In this document: in pieces, positions 1 through 8,885 of the stretch
Layout: each line of letters begins with the position of its first letter
Position numbering within the stretch: the stretch's first letter is position 1
Origin: Rhizobium sp.
GTDB lineage: Bacteria > Pseudomonadota > Alphaproteobacteria > Rhizobiales > Rhizobiaceae
DNA: 64,000 bases
NCBI GenBank assembly: GCA_027533385.1
Contig: JAPZUE010000021.1
Location: 1-64,000 of the forward strand
Direction: 5' to 3'
The notes under the pieces: model-generated
The model's database searches: none
What the model was told of the DNA's origin: nothing
The model's input: the letters and a program-made list of their open reading frames with translations, nothing else
Program-made: the position numbers and the translations under genes

Positions 1-78
1 ATCGGCGGTCTTCGCACCCGCCTCCTGCTCCTTCAGTATCCCGATGATCTGCTCTTCTGAAAAACGTGATGGCTTCAT
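1..78 (-). CDS. IS3-family transposase OrfA, N-terminal fragment
   Basis: Only 26 codons are present. They read MKPSRFSEEQIIGILKEQEA followed by GAKTAD, the characteristic opening of the OrfA helix-turn-helix protein of IS3-family elements (IS407-like group). A purine-rich ribosome site (GGAGACGACGG) precedes the ATG. In the family, OrfA binds the inverted repeats and is fused to the OrfB integrase by frameshifting. The gene is cut by the window edge, so it is not known whether the element is intact. Confidence 0.8.
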   Translation of the reverse strand, partial: MKPSRFSEEQIIGILKEQEAGAKTAD

Positions 79-141
79 CCGTCGTCTCCTTCGCGACGGA
101 CTCTACTCATTCCTGGAGGAAGTTCAGGGTCTCAGGTCACC
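1..141 (-). mobile_element. End of an IS3-family insertion sequence (partial)
   Basis: The first 78 bases, read on the minus strand, encode the start of an IS3-family OrfA transposase. The sequence beyond it, to about position 140, looks like the element's terminal inverted repeat: on the minus strand it begins near TGACCTGAGACCCTGAAC. The outer boundary is estimated from the position of the transposase start and the usual IS3 spacing of 40-70 bases between terminus and orfA. The other end and any target duplication lie outside the window. Confidence 0.6.
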
Positions 142-179
142 ACCCCTCTCGGCATACATCATTTGGGAAAGTCGTTCGG

Positions 180-935
180 ATGCATGATCCGCTATCCAAG
201 GGTAATTTGCTCAATCTCACTGAAGCTGAGCTGGACCGGCCCATCTATCGTATAATGCCCGAGAGGTTTGTGATCAGCCTCTTCGTCGACCGCACCAATG
301 TGCTAAGCCAAGTCCACAACTGGAAAGACAAGTTCGAAAATTTCCAGCTCAATCTAGGCGGAAGACTCAACGGCGAGTCGTTCGGGTATGGCTTTCGCAG
401 TGACTTCGTTGGCCAGTGTTGGACCCGCGAGAATCTGTCGGAAGCCATGTGGGGCATCTACGCCAACGATCCGAATGCTCGTTTCCTGCGCATCCGATCA
501 ACGCCGCGCAAGGTGCTCGCAGCCCTGGTCGCAGCGCATCCTGCAATGCCCCAGGACACCTGCTTCATTGGCAAGGTTCAATACAAGAGGGAACATGAGC
601 TCCGGACCTACGTGCAAAACGGCGGCCATCTTGAGCTTAGCTCGCAGCGCTTCGCCTCACATCTTCTGCTTAAAAGAAGCGCCTTCAAACATGAGAGCGA
701 AGTTCGCTTGCTCTATTTCGGCGACTCGAAGAGCTATGATGCTAACGGTCTCTACCGATACGTTGTCGACCCGCATGCCATGATCACACAGATCATGGCC
801 GACCCCAATCGAGATCGCGGAACGTGGGACGCCGATAAAGTGGTCCTGCAACAGAAAACTGGGTTCACCGGCGAAATTAAGCGGTCGAAAATCTATGATC
901 CGCCAGACTGGAACATTCCCATCTTTCGTAGCTGA
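180..935 (+). CDS. DUF2971 family protein
   Basis: A 251-residue cytosolic protein resembling the DUF2971 family. Recognisable parts are the N-terminal IYRIM segment with a following W-x-D-x-F-E-N-like stretch (WKDKFEN), the central CWTRENLSEAMWGIYA block and the later KRSAFKHESEVRLLYF block, all in family order. The biochemical role of DUF2971 is not established. The ATG at 180 is preferred: an open frame extends back to 66, but that part overlaps the IS end. The gene starts only about 40 bases from the IS terminus and ends 27 bases before the large nuclease/NTPase gene on the same strand, suggesting co-transcription. The insertion may have replaced the original promoter. Confidence 0.6.
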   Translation: MHDPLSKGNLLNLTEAELDRPIYRIMPERFVISLFVDRTNVLSQVHNWKDKFENFQLNLGGRLNGESFGYGFRSDFVGQCWTRENLSEAMWGIYANDPNARFLRIRSTPRKVLAALVAAHPAMPQDTCFIGKVQYKREHELRTYVQNGGHLELSSQRFASHLLLKRSAFKHESEVRLLYFGDSKSYDANGLYRYVVDPHAMITQIMADPNRDRGTWDADKVVLQQKTGFTGEIKRSKIYDPPDWNIPIFRS

Positions 936-962
936 CGGCGTTGTATTTAGAGTGGTCGTCAG

Positions 963-3900
963 ATGACGGTTGACGACGATACTCATTTCCTTGGGGGCAC
1001 AAGTCCCGCGGCGAGCGGTCCCGCCGGCAGCTTGTTCGAAGGACAAGTGGGTGCAGCTTATTTTCTGTCGATGCTCGCTAGCGCGGAACCGAGAGGTCTT
1101 CCCGGCACGATCATCGATCGGATAGAGCTTCAACGCGCAGGCGAAGGATATCCGCTCGACGACATCATCGTTAAGGCTCACGACGGCGCGGGAAACCTCT
1201 CTACGCTCGAAATCCAAGTGAAACGGACCATCGATTTCACGACCTCGGACGCAGTGTTCAAGAACGTCGTTGCACAAATGGCCCATGCGGCCCGGAAACC
1301 TGGCTTTTGGGATCGGAAGCATGGACTGGCTGTCGCGACTGCGCGCACATCCCGCAAAATTGATGGCGCTTATCAGGATGTTCTAACGTGGGCACGTCAG
1401 ATCGGCACGGCAGAGGTTTTCGCCGAGCGAATTGCTCGCGAAGGCTCCTCCAGCGAGGACATGCGGAAGTTCGTCCGAACGTTCAAGGCGAACCTAGCCC
1501 TGGTCGCCTTCTCGAACGATGACGAGACCGTGTGGAAGCTACTGCGTAGGTTCCAGATCCTCATTTTCGATTTCACCGCGACGGGCTCAGCCTCTGAAAC
1601 GCTGGCGCGAGAGCGGTCGGCCCGCGCTCTTATCCCCGATGACGCTGGACGCGGAGGCGACCTGTGGACAGCCCTGACCGCGCTGGCGACGAGAGTGGCG
1701 GCCGCAGGCGGTGACAGGACGCGAGAAACTCTTCGCAGCGACCCTGATCTCGCAAACTTCCGGTGGGCCGCAGAGCCACGCCATATTCAGGCCCTCGCTG
1801 CACTTGCGAACGACGGAGCGGATGCGCTGGCCGATATCAGAGACCAGATCAATGGCGTGAGTATCGGTCGGGCCACCCGCGTGGCGGAGGTTCGTGCTGG
1901 GCTCGAGGCCGGCCGCTACGTGGAGATACGCGGCGATGCGGGTGTCGGAAAATCCGGAATCCTGAAACATCTGGCGATCCAGGCGCAGACGGAAACCGGG
2001 GTCATCGTTCTGAAGCCCGGCAGGACTCCAACAGGTGGATGGTCTGGCCTGCGCGAGAGATTGCGATTCGAAGGAGCAGCGAGAGACCTGTTGCTGGAGC
2101 TGGCGGCCGACGGCACAGGCCTGCTGTTCGTGGATAATCTCGATCTCTTTTCCGAGGAGGAACGTCCTACCGTCAACGACCTCATCCGCGCTGCCGCAAG
2201 CGTCCCCGGTTTTTCTGTCATTGCTACCGCGCGCCGGAACTTCGGTGTTGACGAACTTGGCTGGCTTGCTCAGGACGGCCTCGAGGAGCTTGGCCGCGCG
2301 CCGCCAATCTTCGTCGATGAATTGAATGAATCGGAAGTCGTGGAGATGGCGGCTGCGGCGCCATTTCTGGCGGGCCTGCTTGCATCATCTCACCCCGCTC
2401 GGGATGTGACCCGCAACCTGTTCCGTTTGGAAAGACTGGCCAATCGCTCTTCGGACGCGCCGGTTCTCCGGACCGAGACCGATATGGCGAACGAATGGTG
2501 GGACACGGCCGACGGTCGGCCGGACGGCCGGCGGGAACGGCAACGGGTAATTCGCTTTCTCGCTGAGCAGGCGCTCGGTCCGGTGGCTGTTTTCGAAGTG
2601 AGCAGCCAGCCTTCAAGTGCTGTCGACGCGCTTGTCAGGGCTGAGACCTTACAGGAATATGGCGACGACAAGGTCGGGTTCCGGCACGATGTGTTACGTG
2701 AGTGGGCTGTAGCCAAATTCATCGCCTTGGACCCGCAGGCCATCGACCGGCTTCGCCTAGACCAGCTTGCCCCCTCCTATCTCGCTCGCAGCATCGAACT
2801 TTATGCGCGGTCCCTGATTGAGCAAGGCGAAGACTGCTCCGCGTGGGATGCTTTGCTCTCCAGACTGAGCGCTCAAGGAGTCCACGCCACGTGGCGCAGG
2901 GCGGTGCTCATGGCGCTGGTGCACTCGGAAGCCGCCTCCAGCGCACTGCGAGCCGCGCAACCCAGACTCCTCGCCGAGAATGGCGCGCTGCTGAACGAAC
3001 TTATCCGCCTAGCGACTGCGGTTGACGCCCAGGCTGCGCGAGAAACATTCGCCGAGTCCGGCTTCAAGCTTGAGGCAATTCCTGAAAATCTGATGATTCC
3101 GGCAGGTCCGTCGTGGTCCCGGCTGATTTTGTGGATTTTGCGGCTCGGCGATGAGTTGCCGGGAGGTTCGCTGCCCGATGTTGTGGACTTGTTTACCAGA
3201 TGGTCCACCGCAATGCTGGGCACCGACCGGTTGACGCCTTCGTTGCTTCGCCCGCTCTTCAACTGGCTGACAGCCATTGAGGAGGACAAGGACGAGCGGG
3301 GCTACAGTTGGTCGAGCGGCTTGTTCGGCAATGCATTGACCTCGAGCCAGATTGACGCCTTGGAAGTAGACCTGCGGCGCACTTTCGCGATGTTCGCGAA
3401 CCGCAATCCTGCATTGGCGGCAGCATATCTCCAGACCGCCATAGCGAGGAAACAACGCGAGCGCCTCGCGCAGGAACTTCACGAATTCAGCGGAACGCTT
3501 GCAGCAGCAGCGCCGAACGAGATGGCCGATCTTCTTGAAGCGGCCCTTATCCCTCCGCCCCGGTCAGAAAAGTTGGAGCGCTATTCGCGTAGCTCGTTTG
3601 AAGACCGCATTTTCACTTTTCTCGATTCACAGTTTCTGCCGGTTTCCCCGGCGCAAGGCCCGTTTTACGATCTGCTTGCCGCTGCTCCTGAGACGGGGAA
3701 GCGCCTGATCCGGCGGCTCGTCGACTACGCAATCACCGCTCAAACGCGGAACTATCCGGGTGACGTCAAATTCATAGAAATCGCATTTGCGAGCGGACCC
3801 CGTAGATTCACTTGGCCCCATACTTATCTCTGGTCGAGAGAGTCCTACTCGAGATTCTACGCCGTTTCCTCTGGCCTTATGGCATTGGAGGCCTGGGCCC

Positions 3901-6176
3901 ACGGCCGCGTTGAGGCGGGGGCGTCTGTGGATAATGTAATTTTGGAAGTGATCGGAAATGGCGATGCGCCAGCCTGCTACCTGCTGATCGCCGTCGACTT
4001 GATCTTGTCTCACTGGCCCGCGTCGAAAGAGATCGCAATACCTTTCGTAGCGAACCCGGATTTGATCATCCGAGATCGCGAAAGGCAAACGCGTGAAGGC
4101 ATAGAGATGCCCGACCTTTTCGGACTCCGAGAGATTCAGCGCGAGCCGGTCGGACCGGTCAGCCTCAAGGCCCTGAACGAGCGGCCGTCACGAGGCACTA
4201 CGCTCTACGAAACTCTCAAATTCTACACCCACGACGAAAATCAGGAACACCGAGACCGGGTGGTAGCACTTCTACGTGAGGCCATGGAGCGCCTGCCTGA
4301 ACCCGGATCGGAAGCCAATTTCGGCAATCCGGAATTCATGGTCCGCCATGCTCTCAATCAGCTCGACGCGGCCAATTGGGCACCAGTCGAGGGCCAATTG
4401 CCCGACGGCCGCATTGTGCAGGCATTGCAGTATGTCGCTCCTCAGAACGAAGCCGACCACCTCGAGCCGTTTCGGGTCGAGTCCGAGCGCCGCATGTTGG
4501 AGGTGCAAATTCAGAAAGCTGCGGGAAAGCTCCTTGACGCTCCTGGCGCATCTAAGCCGGAGGCGGTCGGGTTCATGGCCGATTGGGCGCGCAACAACCC
4601 GCCGCCCAAACGCGATTCCGATGCCGGTGAGGATGACGACGAACGGAACCTGTCAGCCTGGGCGCGCGGTGAAACATCGATGAATATCGCTTTGATCGCG
4701 ATGCGGGATGGAGATGAAGCCGTTCGCTCGCGGGCGCGCGATTGGGCGCACGGCGTGTTCGCCGAACGCCTGGCCCGGCCGATTGACAGTATGGGCGGGT
4801 CGCACGATCGCCTTCAGCTTAACCCACTCGCACTTGCGTTTGCCGGATACGCCTTCTCACTCCGTGATCAGTCAGATGAATCTGATATTCGTCGCCTTCT
4901 CGAAATTGCGGGCAGTGACTCGATAGCGGCGGCACCCGGGTTTGCGGCGTCTGCGACTGCGATTGCGCAAGTGGACGAGCGGCTCTTGAAAGCGGTACTG
5001 CGCTGTGCGCTCCGGGCGAGAATACGTTGCCATCGAAACTGGGAGCTGGATGAAGCAGGCCACGATGCAAAGAAAGCAGAACTTCGCGCGTCTGTTGATG
5101 CGGGAATTGCGCTTGAATTGGATTGGCTCGCCGGACGAGCTCCGGAACCGCATTGGCCTGAGTTCCCCTTCGTGGATCCTTCTCCGCGACGCGGGATCAG
5201 AATTGGGGCTGCCTCACCTCCCGCGCCAAGGGCACGACGCGTCGGTCATAAACTATTCGCTGACTCTCAGGGAGCTGCGGCTTGGTTAGATGCCTTGACT
5301 CCCGTCTCCAATGTGGCTGACCGACCTTGGCTGCGGGATCTCGTCGAGCACTATCGAGAGTGGACGAGCAACGCCAACGGTTCCGGTCTCGAGGACGATC
5401 GCGATGTGGAGCGGGCTCCGAGCGAATGGAATGACGCCTACTTCAAGCTCATGGCGGCCTGCTTGCCGGGGCTCACCGCCTCGGAGGTAGACAGCTTCGC
5501 GCTTGAGCTAATCGCCGGCATCTCTCCAAACGCGTCATTGAGCGCAAGCGCCAAGCTCTTGCGAAACGCGGATGTCTTGTTCCTCGATTTCGACGCCATC
5601 GATGCCAGCGTCATGGTCCATGTCCGTCAGAGCCTCTCAGACCTACTTCGCCGCCACTACGGTTGGGATCGGTTCGCGTCGGAACGGTCGCCTTCGAGCG
5701 AAACCCATATGGCCGACACTGTTTCCGCTCTTCTATTTCACGTCTACAATCACGGTATTGCTCCGCCAAAATGCTACCTTTCGCTGGGCTTAGTCGAGAA
5801 AACACATCCGCTTCTGCCCGTAGTTACTGCTTTGTCGACGGCGGCGCCGACCATATTGGTTGCGACGGAGACGATGACTTTTCTCGCGATTTCGCCGCAT
5901 GCCGCCCAGCTCTCATTCGCAATCGAGATCGGCAAAGGTTGGGTTTCATCAAGGCCCGATGACATCCAGTTCTGGGTCGGATACGCGATAGGCCGAAAGC
6001 TGTGTCATTGGCTGAACAAGTTACTGGAAATTGTACCCGAGGCGTTCCGCACCGAAGGTGCATACCGGAACGACATCGACACGATTCTAGGTGCCCTTGT
6101 TCGCGTCGGAGTGCCCGAGGCGAGCCAGTTGGAGGCTCGAATTGCTGGAAAGGTGCCGCCTCTGCCAGCACCATAG
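963..6176 (+). CDS. Large nuclease-STAND NTPase fusion, Avs-like antiphage candidate
   Basis: A 1737-residue protein. Residues about 20-110 look like a PD-(D/E)XK nuclease of the Mrr/Cap4 (DUF4297) type: D66/D67 in PLDDIIV, then E83-x-Q85-x-K87 in LEIQVK. A P-loop NTPase follows, with Walker A GDAGVGKS at 324-331 and Walker B LLFVDNLD at 387-394. An FRHDVLREWAVA motif at 573-584 is typical of the winged-helix end of STAND NTPases. The remaining ~1150 residues are helical and repeat-like without a recognised motif. In STAND defence proteins the C-terminal part senses a phage protein, the NTPase oligomerises and the N-terminal nuclease cuts DNA. That role is inferred from architecture here. Only a weak ribosome site precedes the ATG, so translational coupling to the DUF2971 gene is possible. 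Confidence 0.6.
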   Translation: MTVDDDTHFLGGTSPAASGPAGSLFEGQVGAAYFLSMLASAEPRGLPGTIIDRIELQRAGEGYPLDDIIVKAHDGAGNLSTLEIQVKRTIDFTTSDAVFKNVVAQMAHAARKPGFWDRKHGLAVATARTSRKIDGAYQDVLTWARQIGTAEVFAERIAREGSSSEDMRKFVRTFKANLALVAFSNDDETVWKLLRRFQILIFDFTATGSASETLARERSARALIPDDAGRGGDLWTALTALATRVAAAGGDRTRETLRSDPDLANFRWAAEPRHIQALAALANDGADALADIRDQINGVSIGRATRVAEVRAGLEAGRYVEIRGDAGVGKSGILKHLAIQAQTETGVIVLKPGRTPTGGWSGLRERLRFEGAARDLLLELAADGTGLLFVDNLDLFSEEERPTVNDLIRAAASVPGFSVIATARRNFGVDELGWLAQDGLEELGRAPPIFVDELNESEVVEMAAAAPFLAGLLASSHPARDVTRNLFRLERLANRSSDAPVLRTETDMANEWWDTADGRPDGRRERQRVIRFLAEQALGPVAVFEVSSQPSSAVDALVRAETLQEYGDDKVGFRHDVLREWAVAKFIALDPQAIDRLRLDQLAPSYLARSIELYARSLIEQGEDCSAWDALLSRLSAQGVHATWRRAVLMALVHSEAASSALRAAQPRLLAENGALLNELIRLATAVDAQAARETFAESGFKLEAIPENLMIPAGPSWSRLILWILRLGDELPGGSLPDVVDLFTRWSTAMLGTDRLTPSLLRPLFNWLTAIEEDKDERGYSWSSGLFGNALTSSQIDALEVDLRRTFAMFANRNPALAAAYLQTAIARKQRERLAQELHEFSGTLAAAAPNEMADLLEAALIPPPRSEKLERYSRSSFEDRIFTFLDSQFLPVSPAQGPFYDLLAAAPETGKRLIRRLVDYAITAQTRNYPGDVKFIEIAFASGPRRFTWPHTYLWSRESYSRFYAVSSGLMALEAWAHGRVEAGASVDNVILEVIGNGDAPACYLLIAVDLILSHWPASKEIAIPFVANPDLIIRDRERQTREGIEMPDLFGLREIQREPVGPVSLKALNERPSRGTTLYETLKFYTHDENQEHRDRVVALLREAMERLPEPGSEANFGNPEFMVRHALNQLDAANWAPVEGQLPDGRIVQALQYVAPQNEADHLEPFRVESERRMLEVQIQKAAGKLLDAPGASKPEAVGFMADWARNNPPPKRDSDAGEDDDERNLSAWARGETSMNIALIAMRDGDEAVRSRARDWAHGVFAERLARPIDSMGGSHDRLQLNPLALAFAGYAFSLRDQSDESDIRRLLEIAGSDSIAAAPGFAASATAIAQVDERLLKAVLRCALRARIRCHRNWELDEAGHDAKKAELRASVDAGIALELDWLAGRAPEPHWPEFPFVDPSPRRGIRIGAASPPAPRARRVGHKLFADSQGAAAWLDALTPVSNVADRPWLRDLVEHYREWTSNANGSGLEDDRDVERAPSEWNDAYFKLMAACLPGLTASEVDSFALELIAGISPNASLSASAKLLRNADVLFLDFDAIDASVMVHVRQSLSDLLRRHYGWDRFASERSPSSETHMADTVSALLFHVYNHGIAPPKCYLSLGLVEKTHPLLPVVTALSTAAPTILVATETMTFLAISPHAAQLSFAIEIGKGWVSSRPDDIQFWVGYAIGRKLCHWLNKLLEIVPEAFRTEGAYRNDIDTILGALVRVGVPEASQLEARIAGKVPPLPAP

Positions 6177-6399
6177 AGCACACTCGCACTCTGGCTTGCA
6201 CAACGCCAGAACGCCACTCCACTCCCCATTCATTAAGCGCTGCGAAACTCGTTGGCTCAGCAAACTTGGTCTCAATCCGCGTTTTGGCATGCCAAGACCA
6301 TACCGTTCCACATACTACGGACGCACTTATTGTGGGCAGGGGCAGCCTTTCGAGGCCGATGCCCCAAAAGCAGACTTTCCGAACTCGGCCCCAGAGCTG
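6177..6399. other. Intergenic region between the defence-like cassette and repC
   Basis: No gene is seen in these 223 bases between two convergent genes. A 12-bp perfect palindrome, TTGGCATGCCAA, lies at 6284-6295. No clear hairpin with a T-tract was found. Confidence 0.4.
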
Positions 6400-7689
6400 T
6401 CATAGCGGAATCCCCTTGCCGCCCCGCATGGCCTTCAGCTTGGTGCCGATCAGCGCCATGAGGATGGGCCCGACAGAGAATTGCCCCTCGCGCTTCTTCT
6501 CGGTCAGAGCGCGGAGATAGCCGCCGGGGAAGCGCACCTCATCGCCTTTCTGAAGGATCGCCGCGACAACGATCGAGGCATCGGCCTGCCCCATGGTTTC
6601 CACGGCATCGCGCCAGGCATCCGGCGAGATGCCGAGCATGGCCCTGACAAGCTCTGCAGCTTTCAGGAATTCGGCCCAGTTGGGCGGTGAAGCCCCCTGC
6701 CCTTCCTGTCCCGCGATATAATCGAGGATATCCGGGCAGGCCTCGATCACCATCGGCAGCGGCGTGCCAAGGCTCGGGCGGGATGCCTCGACCGCCTCCC
6801 CTTCCCTCACCAACTCGGCTTGAGCTGAACCATGGGTCGCAGGATCGGACTGGCGCTGGTCGCTCCTGTCTTTTTTGAAGGCAGGTTCAGATTCTGGAAT
6901 TTCTGATTTTGAATTCTGTTTGTGGCGCTCGGAATGGGACTCATTGGCGCTTGTTTTAGTGGAATTTGTGAAGAGTTCCAGGTGCTTCAGGATCTCGGCG
7001 GAAAAGTCTTCGAGATCAGCCGCAATCGCCTTCAGCTCGGCAAGGCTGGCGGAGCGTTTGAGACGCCCGATCAGCGCCAGATATTGTCCGTGAAGGCCCT
7101 GCCAGTCGCCCGGAAGCGCCTCCTCCATGCCGAGCAGGATCATCTTGGTGATGTCGCGACGCGCCAGCGTGATGCGCTCCCGCGCGAGCCTCAGCGCTCG
7201 GCGCTCGGCCTGAACCTCGGCCGCGAGTGCCTCGAACTCCTCGGCTCGCGCGACGAGCGGCGTCAGCTCGAAACCGAAAGCGAGGCTCACCTCGCCATCC
7301 ATGCCGCGCCGGGCGTAGCGCTTGCCATTGGGGCTGTCGCGGCGAATGACGATGCCGGCCTCCACCAACGCCGCGAGATGCCGCCGAAGAGTCGCCGGCG
7401 CGATGCCATGAGCGCGACTGCAGAGCTTCTCGTTGGAGGGGAAGACGATCAGCGGATCACCCGCCGTCAGCGTCGTCTCCTGATGGAAGGACAACAATGC
7501 GTGAAGCACAGCAATGGCCCGATCCGGCAGGCCGAGCTTGTCCTTGGCCTCCGTAATGGCCTGAAAGATTTTCCACTTGTGGACGGTCTTTTCCGGTTCA
7601 ACCGCCCTCGCCTGCTGCTGCGTGGCGATCAGGCCAAGCGACAGCGTTCGCCGCCCGAAGGGCGTCGTCACTAATCCCTGTTGCGTCAT
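6400..7689 (-). CDS. repC: Plasmid replication initiator RepC
   Basis: This 429-residue protein is the replication initiator of repABC plasmids. The N-terminal half (about 1-160) has the family signature: FGRRTLSLGL near residue 12, a long helix-turn-helix region (VFPSNEKLCSRAHGIAPATLRRHLAALVEAG, shown only in part by family) and RRDSPNGKRYARR. The C-terminal half contains the second conserved helical block, WAEFLKAAELVRAMLGIS. It is the last gene of repA-repB-repC. The ATG is preceded by AAGGA. Expression should be limited by the antisense RNA encoded on the other strand in the 188-base gap upstream. In the family the origin lies inside repC; an A+T-rich stretch at 6871-6970 is a candidate. 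Confidence 0.95.
   Translation of the reverse strand: MTQQGLVTTPFGRRTLSLGLIATQQQARAVEPEKTVHKWKIFQAITEAKDKLGLPDRAIAVLHALLSFHQETTLTAGDPLIVFPSNEKLCSRAHGIAPATLRRHLAALVEAGIVIRRDSPNGKRYARRGMDGEVSLAFGFELTPLVARAEEFEALAAEVQAERRALRLARERITLARRDITKMILLGMEEALPGDWQGLHGQYLALIGRLKRSASLAELKAIAADLEDFSAEILKHLELFTNSTKTSANESHSERHKQNSKSEIPESEPAFKKDRSDQRQSDPATHGSAQAELVREGEAVEASRPSLGTPLPMVIEACPDILDYIAGQEGQGASPPNWAEFLKAAELVRAMLGISPDAWRDAVETMGQADASIVVAAILQKGDEVRFPGGYLRALTEKKREGQFSVGPILMALIGTKLKAMRGGKGIPL
6871..6970. other. Candidate oriV, A+T-rich stretch inside repC
   Basis: This part of repC is visibly richer in A+T than its surroundings, with runs such as TTTTTTGAAG and GAATTTCTGATTTTGAATTC. RepC origins in characterised repABC plasmids lie within the repC coding sequence in an A+T-rich region, so this is the best position for the origin. 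The assignment rests on composition and family knowledge only. Confidence 0.4.
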
Positions 7690-7754
7690 AGTCCTTGCCT
7701 CAATCAGGCAAAAGAATTGAGCCCGCCGAAAAGGCAGTTGTCCGCTCGGGACTC

Positions 7755-7783
7755 TTGACAGCGATTCGCGGAAGTGGGATTCT
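7755..7783 (+). promoter_or_regulatory. ctRNA promoter
   Basis: A perfect -35 hexamer TTGACA (7755-7760) and a weaker -10 GATTCT (7778-7783) lie 17 bases apart and point away from repC, just upstream of the predicted antisense RNA. Confidence 0.55.
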
Positions 7784-7789
7784 CAAGGT

Positions 7790-7838
7790 GCGAACAAGAG
7801 AGGGCTTCCGGTGGAAACGTCGGGGGCCTTTTTCTTTT
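7790..7838 (+). ncRNA. Antisense ctRNA (incA-type) controlling repC
   Basis: The repB-repC gap carries, on the strand opposite to the rep genes, a promoter-like pair (TTGACA at 7755-7760, GATTCT at 7778-7783, 17-base spacing). It is followed by a hairpin at 7801-7828 (arms AGGGCTTCCGG and GTCGGGGGCCT, allowing G-U pairs and one bulge) ending in TTTTTCTTTT. A roughly 50-nucleotide RNA is therefore predicted. This is the position, orientation and size of the counter-transcribed RNA of repABC plasmids, which pairs with the repC leader, lowers RepC synthesis and acts as an incompatibility determinant. The exact 5' end is inferred from the promoter. Confidence 0.75.
7801..7838 (+). terminator. Rho-independent terminator of the ctRNA
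   Basis: Arms 7801-7811 and 7819-7828 pair with a short TGGAAAC loop, and a T-rich tail runs 7829-7838. In repABC systems this hairpin also forms the kissing loop of the antisense RNA. Confidence 0.7.
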
Positions 7839-7877
7839 GTCGAATTGTCCTTTCCTGGTTGGGTCAGTGGTTCGGGT

Positions 7878-8885
7878 TCACTGGCTCCGCTTCTCGTACT
7901 CCTCGAAAAGCGAGGCGAGGCGTGAGCCTAGAAAAGTCGCGAAGTCTTTCGGCACCGCTGGGTCGAACCGCAGGATGGTTCGACCGCTATCTTCGGCCAG
8001 GAAGGCAAGCCCCCTCCCCTCGCCGCTTGACCAGATTGGTTGCGGCTGAAGCGGTTTTTCCGGCTTTGAGATTGCAGCCAGAACCCTCAGGAACCGGGTA
8101 TCTGAATCATGGCTGAGATCGGGATCGGCAAGAACACGCTGAACCACGGCCAGCGCCTTTCCCTGTTTGAGACGATCCGAGAGATCCATCCAACGGCGTC
8201 GGCCCGCCTTTGGTGCAGGTCCGATTGCTCGGGCAATCGGTTCAGGCACCGCCCTTGCGACGGAGATAAGCTTGGAGAGTTCCGTCTTGTCGGTCGACAA
8301 TGCCGCCATGATCAACTGGCGATCAGTTCCTCGATCTTCGAGAGATTTCGCGAACATCGCCTTCTCGATGAAGGACAGATCTTTTCGCGCCGAGTTCTCC
8401 AATCCCTGGGCTAGGACAAGAGCCTCATCATCGAATGCGCGAATAACGGCCTTGAGCGACAGCCCCAGTTCCTTCGCAGCCCGCCAGCGGCGATGCCCGT
8501 AGGCAAGCTGAAAATATCCGTCGCGAACAGGATGCGGGCGCAGCAGGACCGGAACCTCCTGTCCGTGCTCCCGCAGGGACGCCTTGAGCTGTTCAAACGC
8601 CTCGTCATCCGCCTGGTCAAAGCGGTCCAGAACGAAGGACGGCTCGACCCGCGCAGGATCGATCTCGACGACGTTCTGTCCCTTCGCCAGAGCCTCTTTC
8701 AGGGCCCGCGCTTCATCTTCGATCTTGTCCAGCGTCAGCCCCATCGTTCGTACGGGCCCCGCCAGCGTTCGCTGCGGCGGCTGCGCGGGTGGAGCCTGTT
8801 CAACAGGAGCAGCCGCGGCGGGAGCAGAGTTGGCCGCGGCCAACTGTTCCTCGATCAGGGACTTAATGAGATTGCGGCGCGTCAT
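7878..8885 (-). CDS. repB: Partition protein RepB (ParB family)
   Basis: A 335-residue centromere-binding protein. The ParB N-terminal domain is clear: FEQLKASLREHGQEVPVLLR and YGHRRWRAAKELG around residues 98-140, then a helix-turn-helix region (SFIEKAMFAKSLEDRG). RepB binds parS sites and recruits RepA for segregation. The ATG at 8885 overlaps the repA stop by four bases (ATGA), so the two are translationally coupled. One of the two parS-like palindromes lies inside its own codons 14-19 (8829-8844). Confidence 0.93.
   Translation of the reverse strand: MTRRNLIKSLIEEQLAAANSAPAAAAPVEQAPPAQPPQRTLAGPVRTMGLTLDKIEDEARALKEALAKGQNVVEIDPARVEPSFVLDRFDQADDEAFEQLKASLREHGQEVPVLLRPHPVRDGYFQLAYGHRRWRAAKELGLSLKAVIRAFDDEALVLAQGLENSARKDLSFIEKAMFAKSLEDRGTDRQLIMAALSTDKTELSKLISVARAVPEPIARAIGPAPKAGRRRWMDLSDRLKQGKALAVVQRVLADPDLSHDSDTRFLRVLAAISKPEKPLQPQPIWSSGEGRGLAFLAEDSGRTILRFDPAVPKDFATFLGSRLASLFEEYEKRSQ
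8829..8844. other. parS-like centromere site 1 (inside repB)
   Basis: Perfect 16-bp palindrome GTTGGCCGCGGCCAAC. It fits the GTT...AAC outline of repABC parS sites and is identical to the copy at 10233-10248. I saw no third copy in the window. Confidence 0.75.

Noticed and set aside
66..179. N-terminal extension of the DUF2971 frame
   Set aside because: It crosses the IS end and the OrfA start region on the other strand, and its residues have no family resemblance; ATG 180 gives the usual family start.
657..1322. 221-codon minus-strand frame
   Set aside because: It crosses the junction of two supported plus-strand genes and shows no motif; it is a shadow of GC-rich coding sequence.
6284..6295. 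12-bp palindrome TTGGCATGCCAA as a parS site
   Set aside because: It lacks the 16-bp GTT...AAC form seen in the two supported sites and occurs once.
6922..7674. 250-codon plus-strand frame inside repC
   Set aside because: Antisense shadow of repC with no family motif.
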